64,000 nt of DNA from Lachancea kluyveri NRRL Y-12651 (lineage: Eukaryota > Ascomycota > Saccharomycetes > Saccharomycetales > Saccharomycetaceae). Shown piece by piece: positions 1-10,447 of this stretch. Position 1 is the first letter of the stretch. Every line of letters starts with the position of its first letter. A model generated the notes under the pieces. That model had not been told where the DNA came from. It saw only the letters and a list, made by a program, of their open reading frames with translations, and ran no database searches. Location: assembly GCA_000149225.2 (NCBI GenBank), contig CM000693.1, positions 434,001-498,000 on the forward strand, given 5' to 3'. A program made the translations under genes and the position numbers.

Positions 1-398
1 CAGAAATGGGTTATATTAAATTTTAGTTTTATTTGTATTGTGGATTTGACAATTTGATAACAAAAAGAATAGAAAAGCAAAAAAGAAACAACCAACGTTT
101 ATAGTGGTTTTCCATTGTGTTTCCAAAAATGTGATTGACGAAACCAAGATGGGAAGTTCTTACTTTTTTTCTCGTCTCTTATTAAAATGAAACATCTTAT
201 GAGTTTTTAATGCCTTTTGAAATGTTCTTTGTCCGTTTATAGATTTTGTTTCTGAGCATTTTTTTTTTCGTGGGAAATAAGAAGAAAACTGTGTTTCATA
301 ATTGGAAGTTAAGTTTCTGTTTCAATTTATGATTCTTATATCTTGTGGTATCACCTCATGGTCAAACAACCTGTAAAAGTCCGAACTTTACCTGCATA
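1..398. other. Gene-free left edge
   Basis: AT-rich sequence with no convincing coding frame on either strand. It would be the upstream region of the candidate spliced mini-gene at 399-564. Any gene to the left lies outside the window. Confidence 0.5.
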
Positions 399-564
399 AT
401 GGTATGTATATATCTTGATTTTTACTAAGAGACTTCTGCTTGGAGTCTCTTGGCCTACTAACTCCCCCCAGCCCCCATATATCAGCAACTCGATAGCAGT
501 TTTCTCCACCGGGGAAACATTCGACGCATGGGAAAGTCACATGCCAATTTTCTTAGATATATAA
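399..564 (+). CDS. Candidate spliced mini-gene, 31 aa (unidentified)
   Basis: An ATG at 399-401 is followed directly by the perfect donor GTATGT (402-407). A perfect branch point TACTAAC lies at 456-462, with a CAG acceptor at 469-471. Splicing would give exon 1 = 399-401 and exon 2 = 472-564, a 31-residue peptide beginning MPPYISNSIAVF and ending MPIFLDI. The 70-nt intron resembles the verified PSP2 intron here (branch A to acceptor 10 nt), and the ATG-only first exon resembles RPS17. Later acceptors at 485, 496 and 499 would change the frame. I do not recognise the product. It would end 15 nt before the UBX2 stop on the opposite strand. It could instead be a non-coding spliced RNA or chance. 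Confidence 0.35.
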
Positions 565-579
565 ATTTGATGCTTAAAC

Positions 580-2421
580 TTACTCATTTTCATCTTCATC
601 AGGCTCTTCATCAGATTCTTCATCATCAGATTCTTCCTTGAAAAATTCAACCAATAAATTACCATTAGGCCATAATTGGGAACAATCCACAATGGCGGTT
701 TCTTTATCGATTGGGACATTGTACCTTGGAAAGGGAGAAACCAATTCAAAGTTAAATTCTATCTCGCTTTCACCGCCATTTAGATCCTTCCAATTATCTA
801 ATTCTCCCTCCACACTTTTTGTGAGTTCTTCGCCCGATTTCTGTAGCATTTCATCCTCGACAAAACAATCTTCCTTGAAACACAGTACTGAATTGTCTTC
901 ATGTAGCTTATGGATCTTGCTCTGGATAGCGCTGGCGATTTTATGAATGTCTGTATCCGTCTCGTTCAAGTATAGGTGACTGCCAACTGATACATATATA
1001 GAGTACAACGAGGCCGAGCTGCTATACTTCTTGATCATTCTCTTACCATCCGAAGTTCTAATTTGTAAGGTGGCCACTTCTCCACCACCATCTGTATCCT
1101 CTTCAGATAAAAGATCGGTACAATTTCTTAGCCACTGTAGATTATTTATAGTTTCTTTTAACTTTAACTGTCTCTCTTTTTGCAGTTCTATTTCTTTTTC
1201 TGCCTTCTCTTGCTCTTGCTCTAAGCGGCGTTTTTCCTCTTTAATTTGGTCTTGTTTCAAAGACTGCTCGTATGCTTCATCCTGCATTTGCTTGAGTTGT
1301 CTTGCAAGTTTTAATTCTTCCTGTTCGGTTCTGTTGACAATCATTTCCGGATTGTATCTATCCATCGTTAGCTTTAAAGAGTTTCGAAATTTGTTTGGAG
1401 AGTTCAACTTCAACCGATTTAAGACCGACATCCTGGTGACACCGTTCAAGCTACCACTGTTATTCAATACGTTACCAATTAAAAGGCATTCTGGAGTGAA
1501 TCGAACATTTAACTTTTTGGCTACACTCCACAACTCTGGGTCTTGCACGGTACCAATATATAGCACCATTTGATCCCTGCGTTCTTCGAAAAGCTCATAT
1601 GTCGAGTTGTCAGTTAGAACTTGTTTTAAGAATCTTTCCGAATTGATGTCTATAGACTCCGGATTATCTGGAGATATGTTACCAACGAAAACTAGAAGTA
1701 AGTACTTGAACGTTTCTTGGCAATAATCGAACGCTTCATTGAATGACTTAAACGTCTGGTAGTTCAACAACCTAGGCGAGTCATCTTTCAAAATTCCTTT
1801 TAAGGAGTCTTCGATAGGAGGAAGTTCAAGAATGTCTGTCGAAATTGGCGCCTTAGGAACTTTGGATGCCACCGTATCCTTGTTGAGTGGATTATTGGAG
1901 GTGAGTCCGAATGTAATAATGTTCCACAAGAAAGAAAACACACCAACGCCTAGCTTCACTAAAGCCTTTGGCAATAGCATGATAAGAACAAGTATTGGAT
2001 GGTAGTTGAAATCATCTTCCGAAGATTTATCCAATCCAACAATCTGAAACCTGTCTTTATAATCAGCAGGTAATCTTGTGACAACAGGTAGGTTGGGTAT
2101 TAAGCTGGATTGGTTGATCACAAATGGCATGAATGTGTCGTCGTTATTTTGTATACTTTGTTCTTGGTTGATTTGCTGAACAGGTTCCGGTAAACGCTCG
2201 GGAATAGCCGGTGCCCCTTCAGTTAAAGTTCGTTTCCAGGTGTCGTCATCAAAATAGCGACTCAATGCATTTTCTAGTCTCCAACTGTGGTTCTGTAGGA
2301 GTTTAATTACCAAGGGTAATTCATCATCGGCAAATGCAGTAATTAGTTGGAATCGGTTCAACTTTTCTTCTTCTTCGTGGGAAAGATGGAATTCCTCATC
2401 AGCAGAATGGATTACAGGCAT
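580..2421 (-). CDS. UBX2: UBX-domain ER membrane protein Ubx2
   Basis: Recruits the Cdc48 ATPase to ER ubiquitin ligases for ER-associated degradation; the S. cerevisiae protein also acts at the mitochondrial outer membrane. The 613-residue product starts MPVIHSADEEFHLSH, matching the yeast N terminus. The open frame extends six codons upstream but only to a GTG, so the ATG at 2421 is taken. Visible parts: an N-terminal UBA-like region (about 8-45), a hydrophobic stretch near 145-175 for membrane anchoring, a thioredoxin-like UAS region, a charged coiled coil (about 370-430), a C-terminal UBX domain, and a very acidic tail. Its neighbour TRM9 is on the same strand; both are from the chromosome XIII sister track (YML013W, YML014W). 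Confidence 0.95.
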   Translation of the reverse strand: MPVIHSADEEFHLSHEEEEKLNRFQLITAFADDELPLVIKLLQNHSWRLENALSRYFDDDTWKRTLTEGAPAIPERLPEPVQQINQEQSIQNNDDTFMPFVINQSSLIPNLPVVTRLPADYKDRFQIVGLDKSSEDDFNYHPILVLIMLLPKALVKLGVGVFSFLWNIITFGLTSNNPLNKDTVASKVPKAPISTDILELPPIEDSLKGILKDDSPRLLNYQTFKSFNEAFDYCQETFKYLLLVFVGNISPDNPESIDINSERFLKQVLTDNSTYELFEERRDQMVLYIGTVQDPELWSVAKKLNVRFTPECLLIGNVLNNSGSLNGVTRMSVLNRLKLNSPNKFRNSLKLTMDRYNPEMIVNRTEQEELKLARQLKQMQDEAYEQSLKQDQIKEEKRRLEQEQEKAEKEIELQKERQLKLKETINNLQWLRNCTDLLSEEDTDGGGEVATLQIRTSDGKRMIKKYSSSASLYSIYVSVGSHLYLNETDTDIHKIASAIQSKIHKLHEDNSVLCFKEDCFVEDEMLQKSGEELTKSVEGELDNWKDLNGGESEIEFNFELVSPFPRYNVPIDKETAIVDCSQLWPNGNLLVEFFKEESDDEESDEEPDEDENE

Positions 2422-2878
2422 TGTATGCTGGGTTATCACGAGTCAAGTGTGGTGTAGTTTTCTTCAACAGTTGTGCTTTGTTCGTAGGAATCCTCCAACA
2501 AACGAGGCTTTATGGTTTCCTCGGTATTGCCTTAAAACCCGCAAAACGTGTCACCAAATTGGCGACGGGAAGATAGGAATCTGAAGATATTAATGGAAGA
2601 AGCGAACAAAACGCTTCAGTCAAAAGTAAGAAATATCTGTTAAAAGAGCCTCCACTACCCAGTTTCTACAAATAACATTGGGCAAGCTGTTAAAATAAAA
2701 ACATTTGGAGTATTTGCAAAATACAACCACGGCATTGGTAAAAATAAACATCCGGCTTCACATATGGAATCAAAAAAAAACTGTCATTCAAGTTCATGAT
2801 TTTTTTTTTGATCTCTTTCTTCCTGTATGAGCTATAAAGCGACGACCTTTTTCAGGCAGGTAATATTTATTATACATG
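2422..2878. other. UBX2-TRM9 intergenic region
   Basis: Holds the UBX2 promoter and TRM9 3' end. The only structure noticed is a short inverted repeat, GAAGCG and CGCTTC (2599-2604 and 2612-2617), with a 7-nt loop. No gene seen. Confidence 0.5.
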
Positions 2879-3742
2879 TTAAGGCTTCCTAACAACTACA
2901 TACCAGTTATCCTTTTCGTATCCGTTTCGAACTACTTCTCCACCAGCTTGGATACAGTCCTCTTCCAATTCACCTTCTCGATACAGATGGTAATATCTGT
3001 ATTTGGTATTTTTTTTTTCTTCTTCCAGCTTCTTCTGTCTTTCCAGTTCCTCGTTTATTTCCTCTGCCAGCTTCTTTTCCTCTTGTTCTCTCTTCCATTT
3101 TGCGATGAACGCAGCTCTCTCTTGTGGTGGAACAGACGCTACATCAGGCTTTTCTTGGAACTTTCCGTTCTTTTTGGCTTGTTTTTGAGGTTTCTTTTTC
3201 TTGTCTTGAAGAACCCATGGTACCAAAACGTCTTGTTCCATGCCCTCGTGGTACCCTCTTCTAGAATTGCCTTGTTCCAAGGCCCAACAATAAATAAGTG
3301 CTTCGCCTCCAGAACGGACTTTACTCAATATATGCCTGATAGCCTCAATACGCCTCTCCCTCGTGGACCAATGATGCACTACAGCAATGGAAATTGCGAA
3401 ATCAAACCGATTGTTTGGGTGAGGTAAGTGCATACCATCGGCAACCAAGACGTTGTAGCCTTTCGGGTTCAATTCATGGGCACATTCGATCAAGCCTGAA
3501 GATCTGTCCGAGCCAATAATAAAGATGTCGGGGTTGATACCGAGATACTTACCATTACCACAACCAATATCAATACCGATACTGCCACTTGGTTTGTTCA
3601 GTAGGAAATCAGTAACAATCGGCCACGGTTTGTAACGGGTTTGCGAGAAGTGAGGTGCTATTTCGTTGTAGACTTTGTGAACATACTCGTCTTCCTTGAA
3701 CTCAGCCATACTGTTTTGGTGTTCCAAACGCAATACTGACAT
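2879..3742 (-). CDS. TRM9: tRNA wobble-uridine methyltransferase Trm9
   Basis: Catalytic subunit that, with Trm112, uses S-adenosylmethionine to form the methyl ester of mcm5U/mcm5s2U at tRNA position 34. The 287-residue product carries the SAM-binding motif DIGCGNGKY (about 58-66), the conserved VVHHWSTRERR stretch and the C-terminal YRYYHLYREGELEEDC signature. The region between the methyltransferase core and the C terminus is a Lys/Glu-rich linker. There are two plausible starts: the ATG at 3742, and the ATG at 3709 (MAEFKEDEY), which has an A at -3 and gives a length closer to the S. cerevisiae protein. Divergent from GPI17. Confidence 0.95.
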   Translation of the reverse strand: MSVLRLEHQNSMAEFKEDEYVHKVYNEIAPHFSQTRYKPWPIVTDFLLNKPSGSIGIDIGCGNGKYLGINPDIFIIGSDRSSGLIECAHELNPKGYNVLVADGMHLPHPNNRFDFAISIAVVHHWSTRERRIEAIRHILSKVRSGGEALIYCWALEQGNSRRGYHEGMEQDVLVPWVLQDKKKKPQKQAKKNGKFQEKPDVASVPPQERAAFIAKWKREQEEKKLAEEINEELERQKKLEEEKKNTKYRYYHLYREGELEEDCIQAGGEVVRNGYEKDNWYVVVRKP

Positions 3743-4104
3743 ATACTTCTTTCACACGCACCTCATCGCGTTTCCAAGTGTCAAAAATTTTTCAATATCT
3801 GACGACGAATTAAATCAAAGTATCGCAGCAGTACGGAGCCAAACAAAAAAGAATGAGCTAGATCCTGCCATTTCCCATTTTCTTTTTTTTCTTTTCCTTT
3901 TGGTAACCGTACTCATATATACTAAAGGCTTGTAAAATAACCTCAGAATGCTGATTTAGAGCAGTCCTTCTGCATAAACGCCAATTATCACTGTATACGT
4001 ATACACATATTATTGTGCCCATGAGAATGATTTGTTGCCAGCTGACACAAAGTACGTGTTTGGAATAAGAAAAAGCAGCCCAAAACAATAGTCCAAACCA
4101 GTTC
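3743..4104. promoter_or_regulatory. TRM9/GPI17 divergent intergenic region
   Basis: A 362-bp shared promoter region, AT-rich with pyrimidine tracts. No recognisable binding motif cluster or other gene was found. Confidence 0.4.
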
Positions 4105-5640
4105 ATGTCTACCTTAACATTACGCAAGCTGGTGTGTTTATGCTTCGTTGTCGTTTATGTGGCTTTTGGACTACCACTGTGGTACAAATTGACTACTATT
4201 TATAGAGCACCTTTACCTACTGAGTATATCAACCATTTGCATAACAACAACCAGGACGACATTCATTTGGTAATACCTGTATACATAAAATCGGACACCT
4301 ACAGGTTCCCAGATATACATGATGCTGTCCAAGTGCAAATTAATCATATGCTTGCTTCCAAACCAATGAAAGTCCGGTGGTCCTTGCAGATATTACCCTA
4401 TGAGGAATCTAAAGTCACGGATTCAGACTACATCGTTTCGTTGCTGCTTGATGAATTCGTTGGCTTTACAATCCCGTATGCTTCAAAGGAGACAATTGTC
4501 TTCTACAATGATGAGGTTGTGACATCAAATGATCTACCCTTCTACGTTGCGCAAACTTTGATAGAGCACACCTTCGAACCAGAATGGTCCGAGTTTGGCA
4601 AGGAAAAAACAGAAAAGGAGGAACACCATGGCAAGGATATGGCTATTGCATATAGCCCGAATGTTCATCTGTCGATATCCTTACTAACAGGTGATGGACA
4701 CCCTGTTGCATGGGAGATTGAGTCCACTTTGCAAAGCTACTTCACTCCTTTGAGAAAGTTCCTATCCCCATTGGTTAATTTCACTATTGATACAGGCATA
4801 GTATACTTTAACGACTTAAACCTACACTCTCTAGGTAACTTGGATACACCCACGTGGCAAGACTTATCACATACGCTTGATCTATCCGAATTGTCTTCTA
4901 ACAACTACTACACGGAACAATCCGTTTTAAACTTGGCTATTGTGTTTCCAGGAGAAAATACACCAGATCTGAAGTTTATCAATTCTACTTCTGACTTGGG
5001 GCGTGACTCCTGGCAAAGTTTCTTGGTGCCACAGTGGGGTGTACTAATCATCAACAAAAGTCCATTGCCAGAAAACGCACAATTGACTACAGAGTATTTG
5101 AAGCCAATCATGTATAAATTCTCACGCGAGATCTTTCAGTTGTTGGGTTTAACGTCGACATCTACGACCTTATCGACGCCATATATGACGACTGATTCGT
5201 TTAAAAGGTTGACAATCATACAAAACCTTGAGAAGAGTGTCAAATCTTTATGGTCTTTGTTGAAGTTAACCGACAGCTTTCCACAGATGGCTATTCCAAG
5301 AGAAGTTCTAGACAACGTGAATGAAGCATTGGATATAAGGCTCAAGGTTGTTGAATTACTAAATGATCCGGAAAAGGGTGGGAATGAGGTTTGGAATAGT
5401 GCACTACTATTAAGCAACCAACTGTTTGCAATTTGTGAAGGTGCCTTCTTCCATAAGGAGATGGTACAACAAAACTTTTTCCCTCAAGAACATAAAATCG
5501 CCGTTTACTTACCACTATTAGGTCCGATTAGTGTAGTTACTTTTATTGGATTGATCAAGTCCTTAAAGGAAAAGGATCAAACGGAGGAAAATAGAAGCAA
5601 CGAAAAAAGGGCGAGAATGGCAGAAAAGAAACTTGAATAA
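4105..5640 (+). CDS. GPI17: GPI transamidase subunit Gpi17 (PIG-S)
   Basis: Subunit of the ER GPI-transamidase complex that attaches preassembled GPI anchors to proteins. The 511-residue product begins MSTLTLRKLVCLCF with an N-terminal membrane segment (about 8-28) followed by the LPLWYKLTTIYR-type motif conserved in PIG-S, a long luminal domain, and a second membrane segment near the C terminus (about 467-487) before a short Lys/Glu-rich cytosolic tail. Length is close to the 534-residue S. cerevisiae protein (YDR434W). It is a chromosome IV-track gene placed between two chromosome XIII-track genes (TRM9 and TAF11). Confidence 0.94.
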   Translation: MSTLTLRKLVCLCFVVVYVAFGLPLWYKLTTIYRAPLPTEYINHLHNNNQDDIHLVIPVYIKSDTYRFPDIHDAVQVQINHMLASKPMKVRWSLQILPYEESKVTDSDYIVSLLLDEFVGFTIPYASKETIVFYNDEVVTSNDLPFYVAQTLIEHTFEPEWSEFGKEKTEKEEHHGKDMAIAYSPNVHLSISLLTGDGHPVAWEIESTLQSYFTPLRKFLSPLVNFTIDTGIVYFNDLNLHSLGNLDTPTWQDLSHTLDLSELSSNNYYTEQSVLNLAIVFPGENTPDLKFINSTSDLGRDSWQSFLVPQWGVLIINKSPLPENAQLTTEYLKPIMYKFSREIFQLLGLTSTSTTLSTPYMTTDSFKRLTIIQNLEKSVKSLWSLLKLTDSFPQMAIPREVLDNVNEALDIRLKVVELLNDPEKGGNEVWNSALLLSNQLFAICEGAFFHKEMVQQNFFPQEHKIAVYLPLLGPISVVTFIGLIKSLKEKDQTEENRSNEKRARMAEKKLE

Positions 5641-5840
5641 ATAACTTGTTCTTCAGCATTTTTTTTTTCCGATACTCTTTGTAGGTTTCTCATTAAAAAG
5701 TACATAGTGATCCTTTTGGATTTTTTTTTCTACCGTCGAGTATGATACATGTGCTTCTCGTAAACAAGATGACAATTCTTGAGTGGGTAATCATCTCACG
5801 ATCAGAAACAGTTCTCAAAACAATTGTCAAAATCAACAAA

Positions 5841-7001
5841 ATGGCAGATACACATGGCCCATTGGATACTATTCCAGTGGAAAATTATCCACCACTGATA
5901 ACATTTGCGAACTATATGGCCATTAAACAAATGATTGATCAAGTATTGAACGAAGATCAAGAGTACGTCACCTGGAAATTGAAGAGTAGAAGAACGGGTG
6001 GTACAATGAATACGTATTTGAAAGGCTTTTTAAATAAATCTGGAAAAGAAAGCTATGTTTCTAGTAGTGAAACTAGTGATGAAGAAGGTAGTGATATTTC
6101 ATCTGATGAAGAGGAAAATATCGGAAAAAGAAAGAATGAATTACTTGCTGAACAAGAATACGGTTATGCAGAGAATGTGACAAATGATATCGAACTGCCA
6201 GTAGGGAAAAAATTAAGAAAGGTGGAAAAAGGGTTCCAAGATGAAGCCAAACCAGACAAAATTAATTCAGTTCCTAAAAATGTCTGCTTTGCAAGAGAAA
6301 TCTATGATCACCAAATTGCTAAACTTCCGTTGCCCCGTGAGCTAGACCAAAGCGAACAACTTAAGCTATTACTGGATAATCTGGATGACGAACAAATGAA
6401 TAGGTTTGAGGTATTTCGTAGAACTTCTTTGGCGAAGAACAATGTGAAGAGAATTTCAAGCATGGTTACTAACCAAACAGTAGCAACTAACATCAATTTG
6501 CTGCTAGCAGGTATAGGTAAGATATTTGTGGGTGAAATTGTAGAACGGGCCTTAGATGTTAAGCATAAGTGGCTAGTTGGTATTATGGTCACTAAATTTC
6601 ACCAAAGAAAAGTGGCAGGGTACAAGCTGAAAAAGTATTTGAAAAAGCTGACCGTACTCGTAGAAAACGCAGGCAAGACTTTTGAAGATAGTGTCGATGA
6701 GGAGGAGAGCGACCCCTACGAAGATGATGACAAAAATGAGATAAAAGAAACGAAAAAGTGCAATGAGCTTTTGAAAACAACAGCTAATTCTGAAGACATT
6801 AGACAGGGGATTATAAAACAGTACAACAAACTAGTCAAGGAATTTAATGGACTAGACGTAAGTGTTGAAAAATATAGTAATAGCCCCCTGCTACCGGAGC
6901 ATGTGAGGGAGGCATGGAGACTATACCGTCTGGAGAACGACACATTACCCAGTGGGATATGGAGAACTCAGGGCGAAGCAAATGGCTGGATGTTTAGATA
7001 A
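5841..7001 (+). CDS. TAF11: TFIID subunit Taf11
   Basis: Histone-fold subunit of the general transcription factor TFIID that pairs with Taf13. The 386-residue product starts MADTHGPLDTIP, as in S. cerevisiae. Two in-frame ATGs further upstream (the first at 5742) would add up to 33 residues with no similarity, so the ATG at 5841 is preferred. The N-terminal half is acidic (runs of Ser, Asp, Glu). The histone fold covers about residues 190-300 (FEVFRRTSLAKNNVKRI, then GKIFVGEIVERALDVKHKW), interrupted by an acidic insertion (about 280-300) before the final helix. It is convergent with PPM1, with only 16 nt between the stop codons. Confidence 0.93.
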   Translation: MADTHGPLDTIPVENYPPLITFANYMAIKQMIDQVLNEDQEYVTWKLKSRRTGGTMNTYLKGFLNKSGKESYVSSSETSDEEGSDISSDEEENIGKRKNELLAEQEYGYAENVTNDIELPVGKKLRKVEKGFQDEAKPDKINSVPKNVCFAREIYDHQIAKLPLPRELDQSEQLKLLLDNLDDEQMNRFEVFRRTSLAKNNVKRISSMVTNQTVATNINLLLAGIGKIFVGEIVERALDVKHKWLVGIMVTKFHQRKVAGYKLKKYLKKLTVLVENAGKTFEDSVDEEESDPYEDDDKNEIKETKKCNELLKTTANSEDIRQGIIKQYNKLVKEFNGLDVSVEKYSNSPLLPEHVREAWRLYRLENDTLPSGIWRTQGEANGWMFR

Positions 7002-7017
7002 TTTAGGTGCTTAATAG

Positions 7018-8022
7018 TTACCACGTAGCTTCTAAAATTATGTAGTGAGAGAGAATAAGCCTTAGTTCTTCAATCTCATCTAAAAACTGTAAACCTTTCA
7101 AGCGTTGTTTTTCCGATAAAGAAACGTTATCAGTATAATAGTCCCACATAGTTTTGATTTTAGTCGATATAACGAGATTTGCAAATCTCTGTGCATATGT
7201 TTCCTTAGAGTTGTAAATCATTAGCGTCGGCATATCTAGCTGTCTTGATTCCCACAAGTTGTTTTGCATGATTGAGCCAAAGCGATCGTTGGATTTACTC
7301 CCACCAATTGGATCATAACTTACCCATTTACCATGATCATAAAAGGAAATGACTGCTTCTACCAATGCCTGGGCCTCGGTTTGAGGCATGTAACAGAGAA
7401 CGCACTCTGTAATAATTAGGGTTGGTATCTCTTTAGAAGTATGAGTTGATAGTAGAGATAAAACCCTGTCTAAATTCTTCAAGTCGCAGGACAGTAGTTT
7501 ATAACGAGCGGTGATCAATTCATCTTCAACGCGATTATTGGCATCACTGTCTGTTATCTGTCCATGAAGTTGCAAGATGCTTTTGAACAACTCACTATTA
7601 ACCAGTACGCTCTTCTTCAGTTTCACAGAGTCTTTGAAATCAATGTCAATATACTGTAAGTCGGGATTTCTCTTTAGTAGATGTATCATCCTCAAATCAG
7701 AACCACACCCAAGGTTTATGATTTGCACGGGGACACCAGTGTTCTCGCTTAAAAAGTCGTCAATTGATAAATCTATAGATAGTGCACGAAGATAAGTACC
7801 ATAGTTCATAACTGGAAAAGATGAGCTCACTGCCCTGTTGATTTTGCTGTATATCCTCCTGCTTAACCCTTTCAGCACTTTTAAGTATTCCATGTGTATT
7901 TCGGAATAGCCTTTGTAACTGCATTGCTCCAGTTGTTGCTGGCAAGGGAGATACCCTTTAGAAATTGCAGATACCTTGCATGACAGAGCGTCGTAGTCTG
8001 TTTGTTGAATCACCCTATCCAT
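7018..8022 (-). CDS. PPM1: PP2A leucine carboxyl methyltransferase Ppm1
   Basis: Methylates the C-terminal leucine carboxyl of the protein phosphatase 2A catalytic subunit, which favours holoenzyme assembly. The 334-residue product opens MDRVIQQTDYDALSCK, nearly identical to the yeast N terminus. It has the conserved FPVMNYGTYLR segment, the SAM-binding loop INLGCGSDLR, the ECVLCYM strand and the YDPIGG motif of the LCMT family. Usual length is 328 residues in S. cerevisiae (YDR435C). Divergent from PPZ. Confidence 0.95.
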   Translation of the reverse strand: MDRVIQQTDYDALSCKVSAISKGYLPCQQQLEQCSYKGYSEIHMEYLKVLKGLSRRIYSKINRAVSSSFPVMNYGTYLRALSIDLSIDDFLSENTGVPVQIINLGCGSDLRMIHLLKRNPDLQYIDIDFKDSVKLKKSVLVNSELFKSILQLHGQITDSDANNRVEDELITARYKLLSCDLKNLDRVLSLLSTHTSKEIPTLIITECVLCYMPQTEAQALVEAVISFYDHGKWVSYDPIGGSKSNDRFGSIMQNNLWESRQLDMPTLMIYNSKETYAQRFANLVISTKIKTMWDYYTDNVSLSEKQRLKGLQFLDEIEELRLILSHYIILEATW

Positions 8023-8482
8023 TCTGGTATTGATTCCTTTGTCAGTTTGATGAACCTTTTCTGTTCAAAAATTTCCAAGGCTAAAACTGCCGTCAACTCA
8101 GTCAACACGTAAAAGACAAACAGAAATATAACCTCCCTCAATTAGCTATTTTACCTAAAGCCTGATAGTCACTTGTTATCTCTTTATTGAATTCCACTAA
8201 CTCTTCTTTGTTCACTTATAGTTACTAAGTCAGGGTAACCCATGGATTACAGTCTTAAAACCTGTCAAGGGCCCTGTCAAATCCCAGAGGCTTTACCTGC
8301 TTGCTAGCCATACTTGCGTGCAAACAGCAAACTGCACGAAGGCAGAGAATTGTATCCAAGAGGCCTAGAGAAAGACTATTCGGCATCAACATCCTCTTCA
8401 TATTTCAACGCAAAATATTCAAGTTCTCGATTTTTGAAACTAGTTACACCTTTCCAAATAAGAATTTACTACGCATAGTGCT
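8023..8482. promoter_or_regulatory. PPM1/PPZ divergent intergenic region
   Basis: A 460-bp divergent promoter region. A 92-codon frame starting at 8301 runs into PPZ in another frame; it looks like leader sequence rather than a gene. No clear regulatory motif noticed. Confidence 0.4.
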
Positions 8483-10447
8483 ATGGGTAACGCAAGCTCC
8501 AAGCATTCGTCTAAGAGAAAACCAACCAATGATGAGCACGGCCCTGCATTCACAAGAACAGATACTGGTACCTCAGTGAAGTCTTCAAGGTCTTTGAAAT
8601 CTATAAGATCCAGGCGATCGCAATCATCATCGGTACCTGGTACTCCTAAGATTTCGGCAACTGATCCTCCCTCATCGAGTTCTTCTACTAGAAAAAACAG
8701 CAGTAACCATTTAAATGTTCCACCATCTCTTTCAAGACATGGAAGCTCAAATGATATTTTACCTGAAGGTACTACGGCACATGCCGGGCAGGATTCCCCG
8801 ATTCAGAGGACTCCACGTTCCTCAAGCACGAACGGCGATTTACCGCCTTCTATGGTTCAAATGGAACCAAAATCTCCCATCCTAAGAAACAGTGCACCTA
8901 ACGGGAATGTCTCTACTCAAAATACCACCTACCACGAAAATGCTTTAACAGACGATGACAACGACGATTATGAGGCTTCGTCTAACCACCATCGCCGTAG
9001 GAGTAACGAATCATCAGGTAACAGGCGTCATTCATCTGCGAGATCCTCCAGTGTTGGCAGTAGGGGCAACAATGCTCCTGGTAGGAGGAAGAGTAATAGT
9101 AGTGGCAATCATCTCGACCTACCTGATGGTGCTCCCTCACAACAGATGAGCAGAACTTCCTCCCATACTTCATCTTTAGTATCGCAGGGAAACCATAGCA
9201 GGAAATCATCGTTTAGCAGTACCAGTGGCGGTAATACCGCTTATAGTACGCCAATGACTTCCCCCGGATTGCTGAGAAACCACCATGAGCAAAATGACTA
9301 TTTTGGTGATACTAACAACGAGCTAGGAGATGGCGAAGGAACTTTTGATGTCAATCAACATGTGAGCAATGGGGGGCTCGATGAATATCCACGCAATTTG
9401 CCACCGGATACTGACGAAAACAGTATGACGCTTTTGCCGAACGCAGTTCCCGGTGCAAAGAAGAAAAGAGCTATCAAGCCTATCGATATTGAGGAAACCA
9501 TACAAAAGTTACTAGATGCAGGTTACTCAGCAAAACGTACTAAAAATGTCTGCCTGAAAAATTCCGAAATTGCACAAATTTGCCACCAAGCGCGTGAAAT
9601 ATTCTTATCACAGCCCTCTTTGTTGGAACTATCGCCGCCAGTAAAGATAGTTGGTGATGTCCATGGTCAATATGCAGACCTGTTAAGATTGTTTACAAAG
9701 TGTGGATTCCCACCCGCAGCAAACTATTTGTTTTTAGGCGATTATGTTGATAGAGGTAAACAGTCCCTTGAAACTATTCTACTTTTGCTCTGCTACAAAA
9801 TCAAATATCCGGAAAACTTTTTCCTGTTAAGAGGCAACCATGAATGTGCTAACGTTACCAGAGTTTATGGGTTTTATGATGAATGCAAACGTCGTTGCAA
9901 TATTAAAACTTGGAAACTGTTCATTGATACCTTTAACACCCTACCGTTAGCTGCTATTGTTGCAGGTAAAATTTTTTGTGTACATGGTGGTCTATCGCCG
10001 GTATTGAATTCTATGGATGAAATCAGGCATGTCAGTAGGCCTACCGACGTTCCCGACTTTGGATTGATTAACGATTTACTGTGGTCGGACCCGACGGATT
10101 CCCCAAATGAATGGGAGGACAATGAACGTGGCGTTAGCTACTGTTATAACAAAGTCGCGATCAACAAGTTTTTGAATAAGTTTGGGTTCGATTTGGTGTG
10201 CCGGGCGCATATGGTTGTGGAAGACGGATATGAATTTTTTAATGACAGAAGTTTAGTAACAGTGTTCTCGGCACCAAATTACTGTGGTGAATTCGACAAC
10301 TGGGGTGCTGTTATGAGCGTTAGTGAGGGTCTATTATGCAGCTTCGAACTTTTGGACCCATTAGACAGCACCGCGTTAAAGCAGGTTATGAAGAAAGGAA
10401 GGCAAGAAAGAAAGCTTGCTAATCAACAGCAACTACAAGAGCTGTGA
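8483..10447 (+). CDS. PPZ1: Protein phosphatase Z (single ancestor of PPZ1/PPZ2)
   Basis: PP1-like Ser/Thr phosphatase controlling cation homeostasis and salt tolerance, inhibited by Hal3-type proteins in S. cerevisiae. The 654-residue product begins [13 protein letters not shown], a good N-myristoylation site. About 330 residues of low-complexity Ser/Arg/Asn-rich sequence precede the catalytic domain. Metal and phosphate-binding motifs are intact: GDVHGQ (391-396), GDYVDRG (419-425), RGNHE (450-454), plus the C-terminal [12 protein letters not shown]. The duplicated yeasts keep two copies (YML016C, YDR436W); this position serves as the single ancestor, so the symbol is shorthand for the pair. 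Confidence 0.93.
   Translation: MGNASSKHSSKRKPTNDEHGPAFTRTDTGTSVKSSRSLKSIRSRRSQSSSVPGTPKISATDPPSSSSSTRKNSSNHLNVPPSLSRHGSSNDILPEGTTAHAGQDSPIQRTPRSSSTNGDLPPSMVQMEPKSPILRNSAPNGNVSTQNTTYHENALTDDDNDDYEASSNHHRRRSNESSGNRRHSSARSSSVGSRGNNAPGRRKSNSSGNHLDLPDGAPSQQMSRTSSHTSSLVSQGNHSRKSSFSSTSGGNTAYSTPMTSPGLLRNHHEQNDYFGDTNNELGDGEGTFDVNQHVSNGGLDEYPRNLPPDTDENSMTLLPNAVPGAKKKRAIKPIDIEETIQKLLDAGYSAKRTKNVCLKNSEIAQICHQAREIFLSQPSLLELSPPVKIVGDVHGQYADLLRLFTKCGFPPAANYLFLGDYVDRGKQSLETILLLLCYKIKYPENFFLLRGNHECANVTRVYGFYDECKRRCNIKTWKLFIDTFNTLPLAAIVAGKIFCVHGGLSPVLNSMDEIRHVSRPTDVPDFGLINDLLWSDPTDSPNEWEDNERGVSYCYNKVAINKFLNKFGFDLVCRAHMVVEDGYEFFNDRSLVTVFSAPNYCGEFDNWGAVMSVSEGLLCSFELLDPLDSTALKQVMKKGRQERKLANQQQLQEL

Noticed and set aside
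1031-1573. 180-codon plus-strand frame
   Set aside because: It is antisense to UBX2 and reflects the codon pattern of the coiled-coil region on the other strand.
8301-8579. 92-codon frame overlapping the PPZ start
   Set aside because: Overlaps PPZ in another frame and has no similarity; likely leader sequence.
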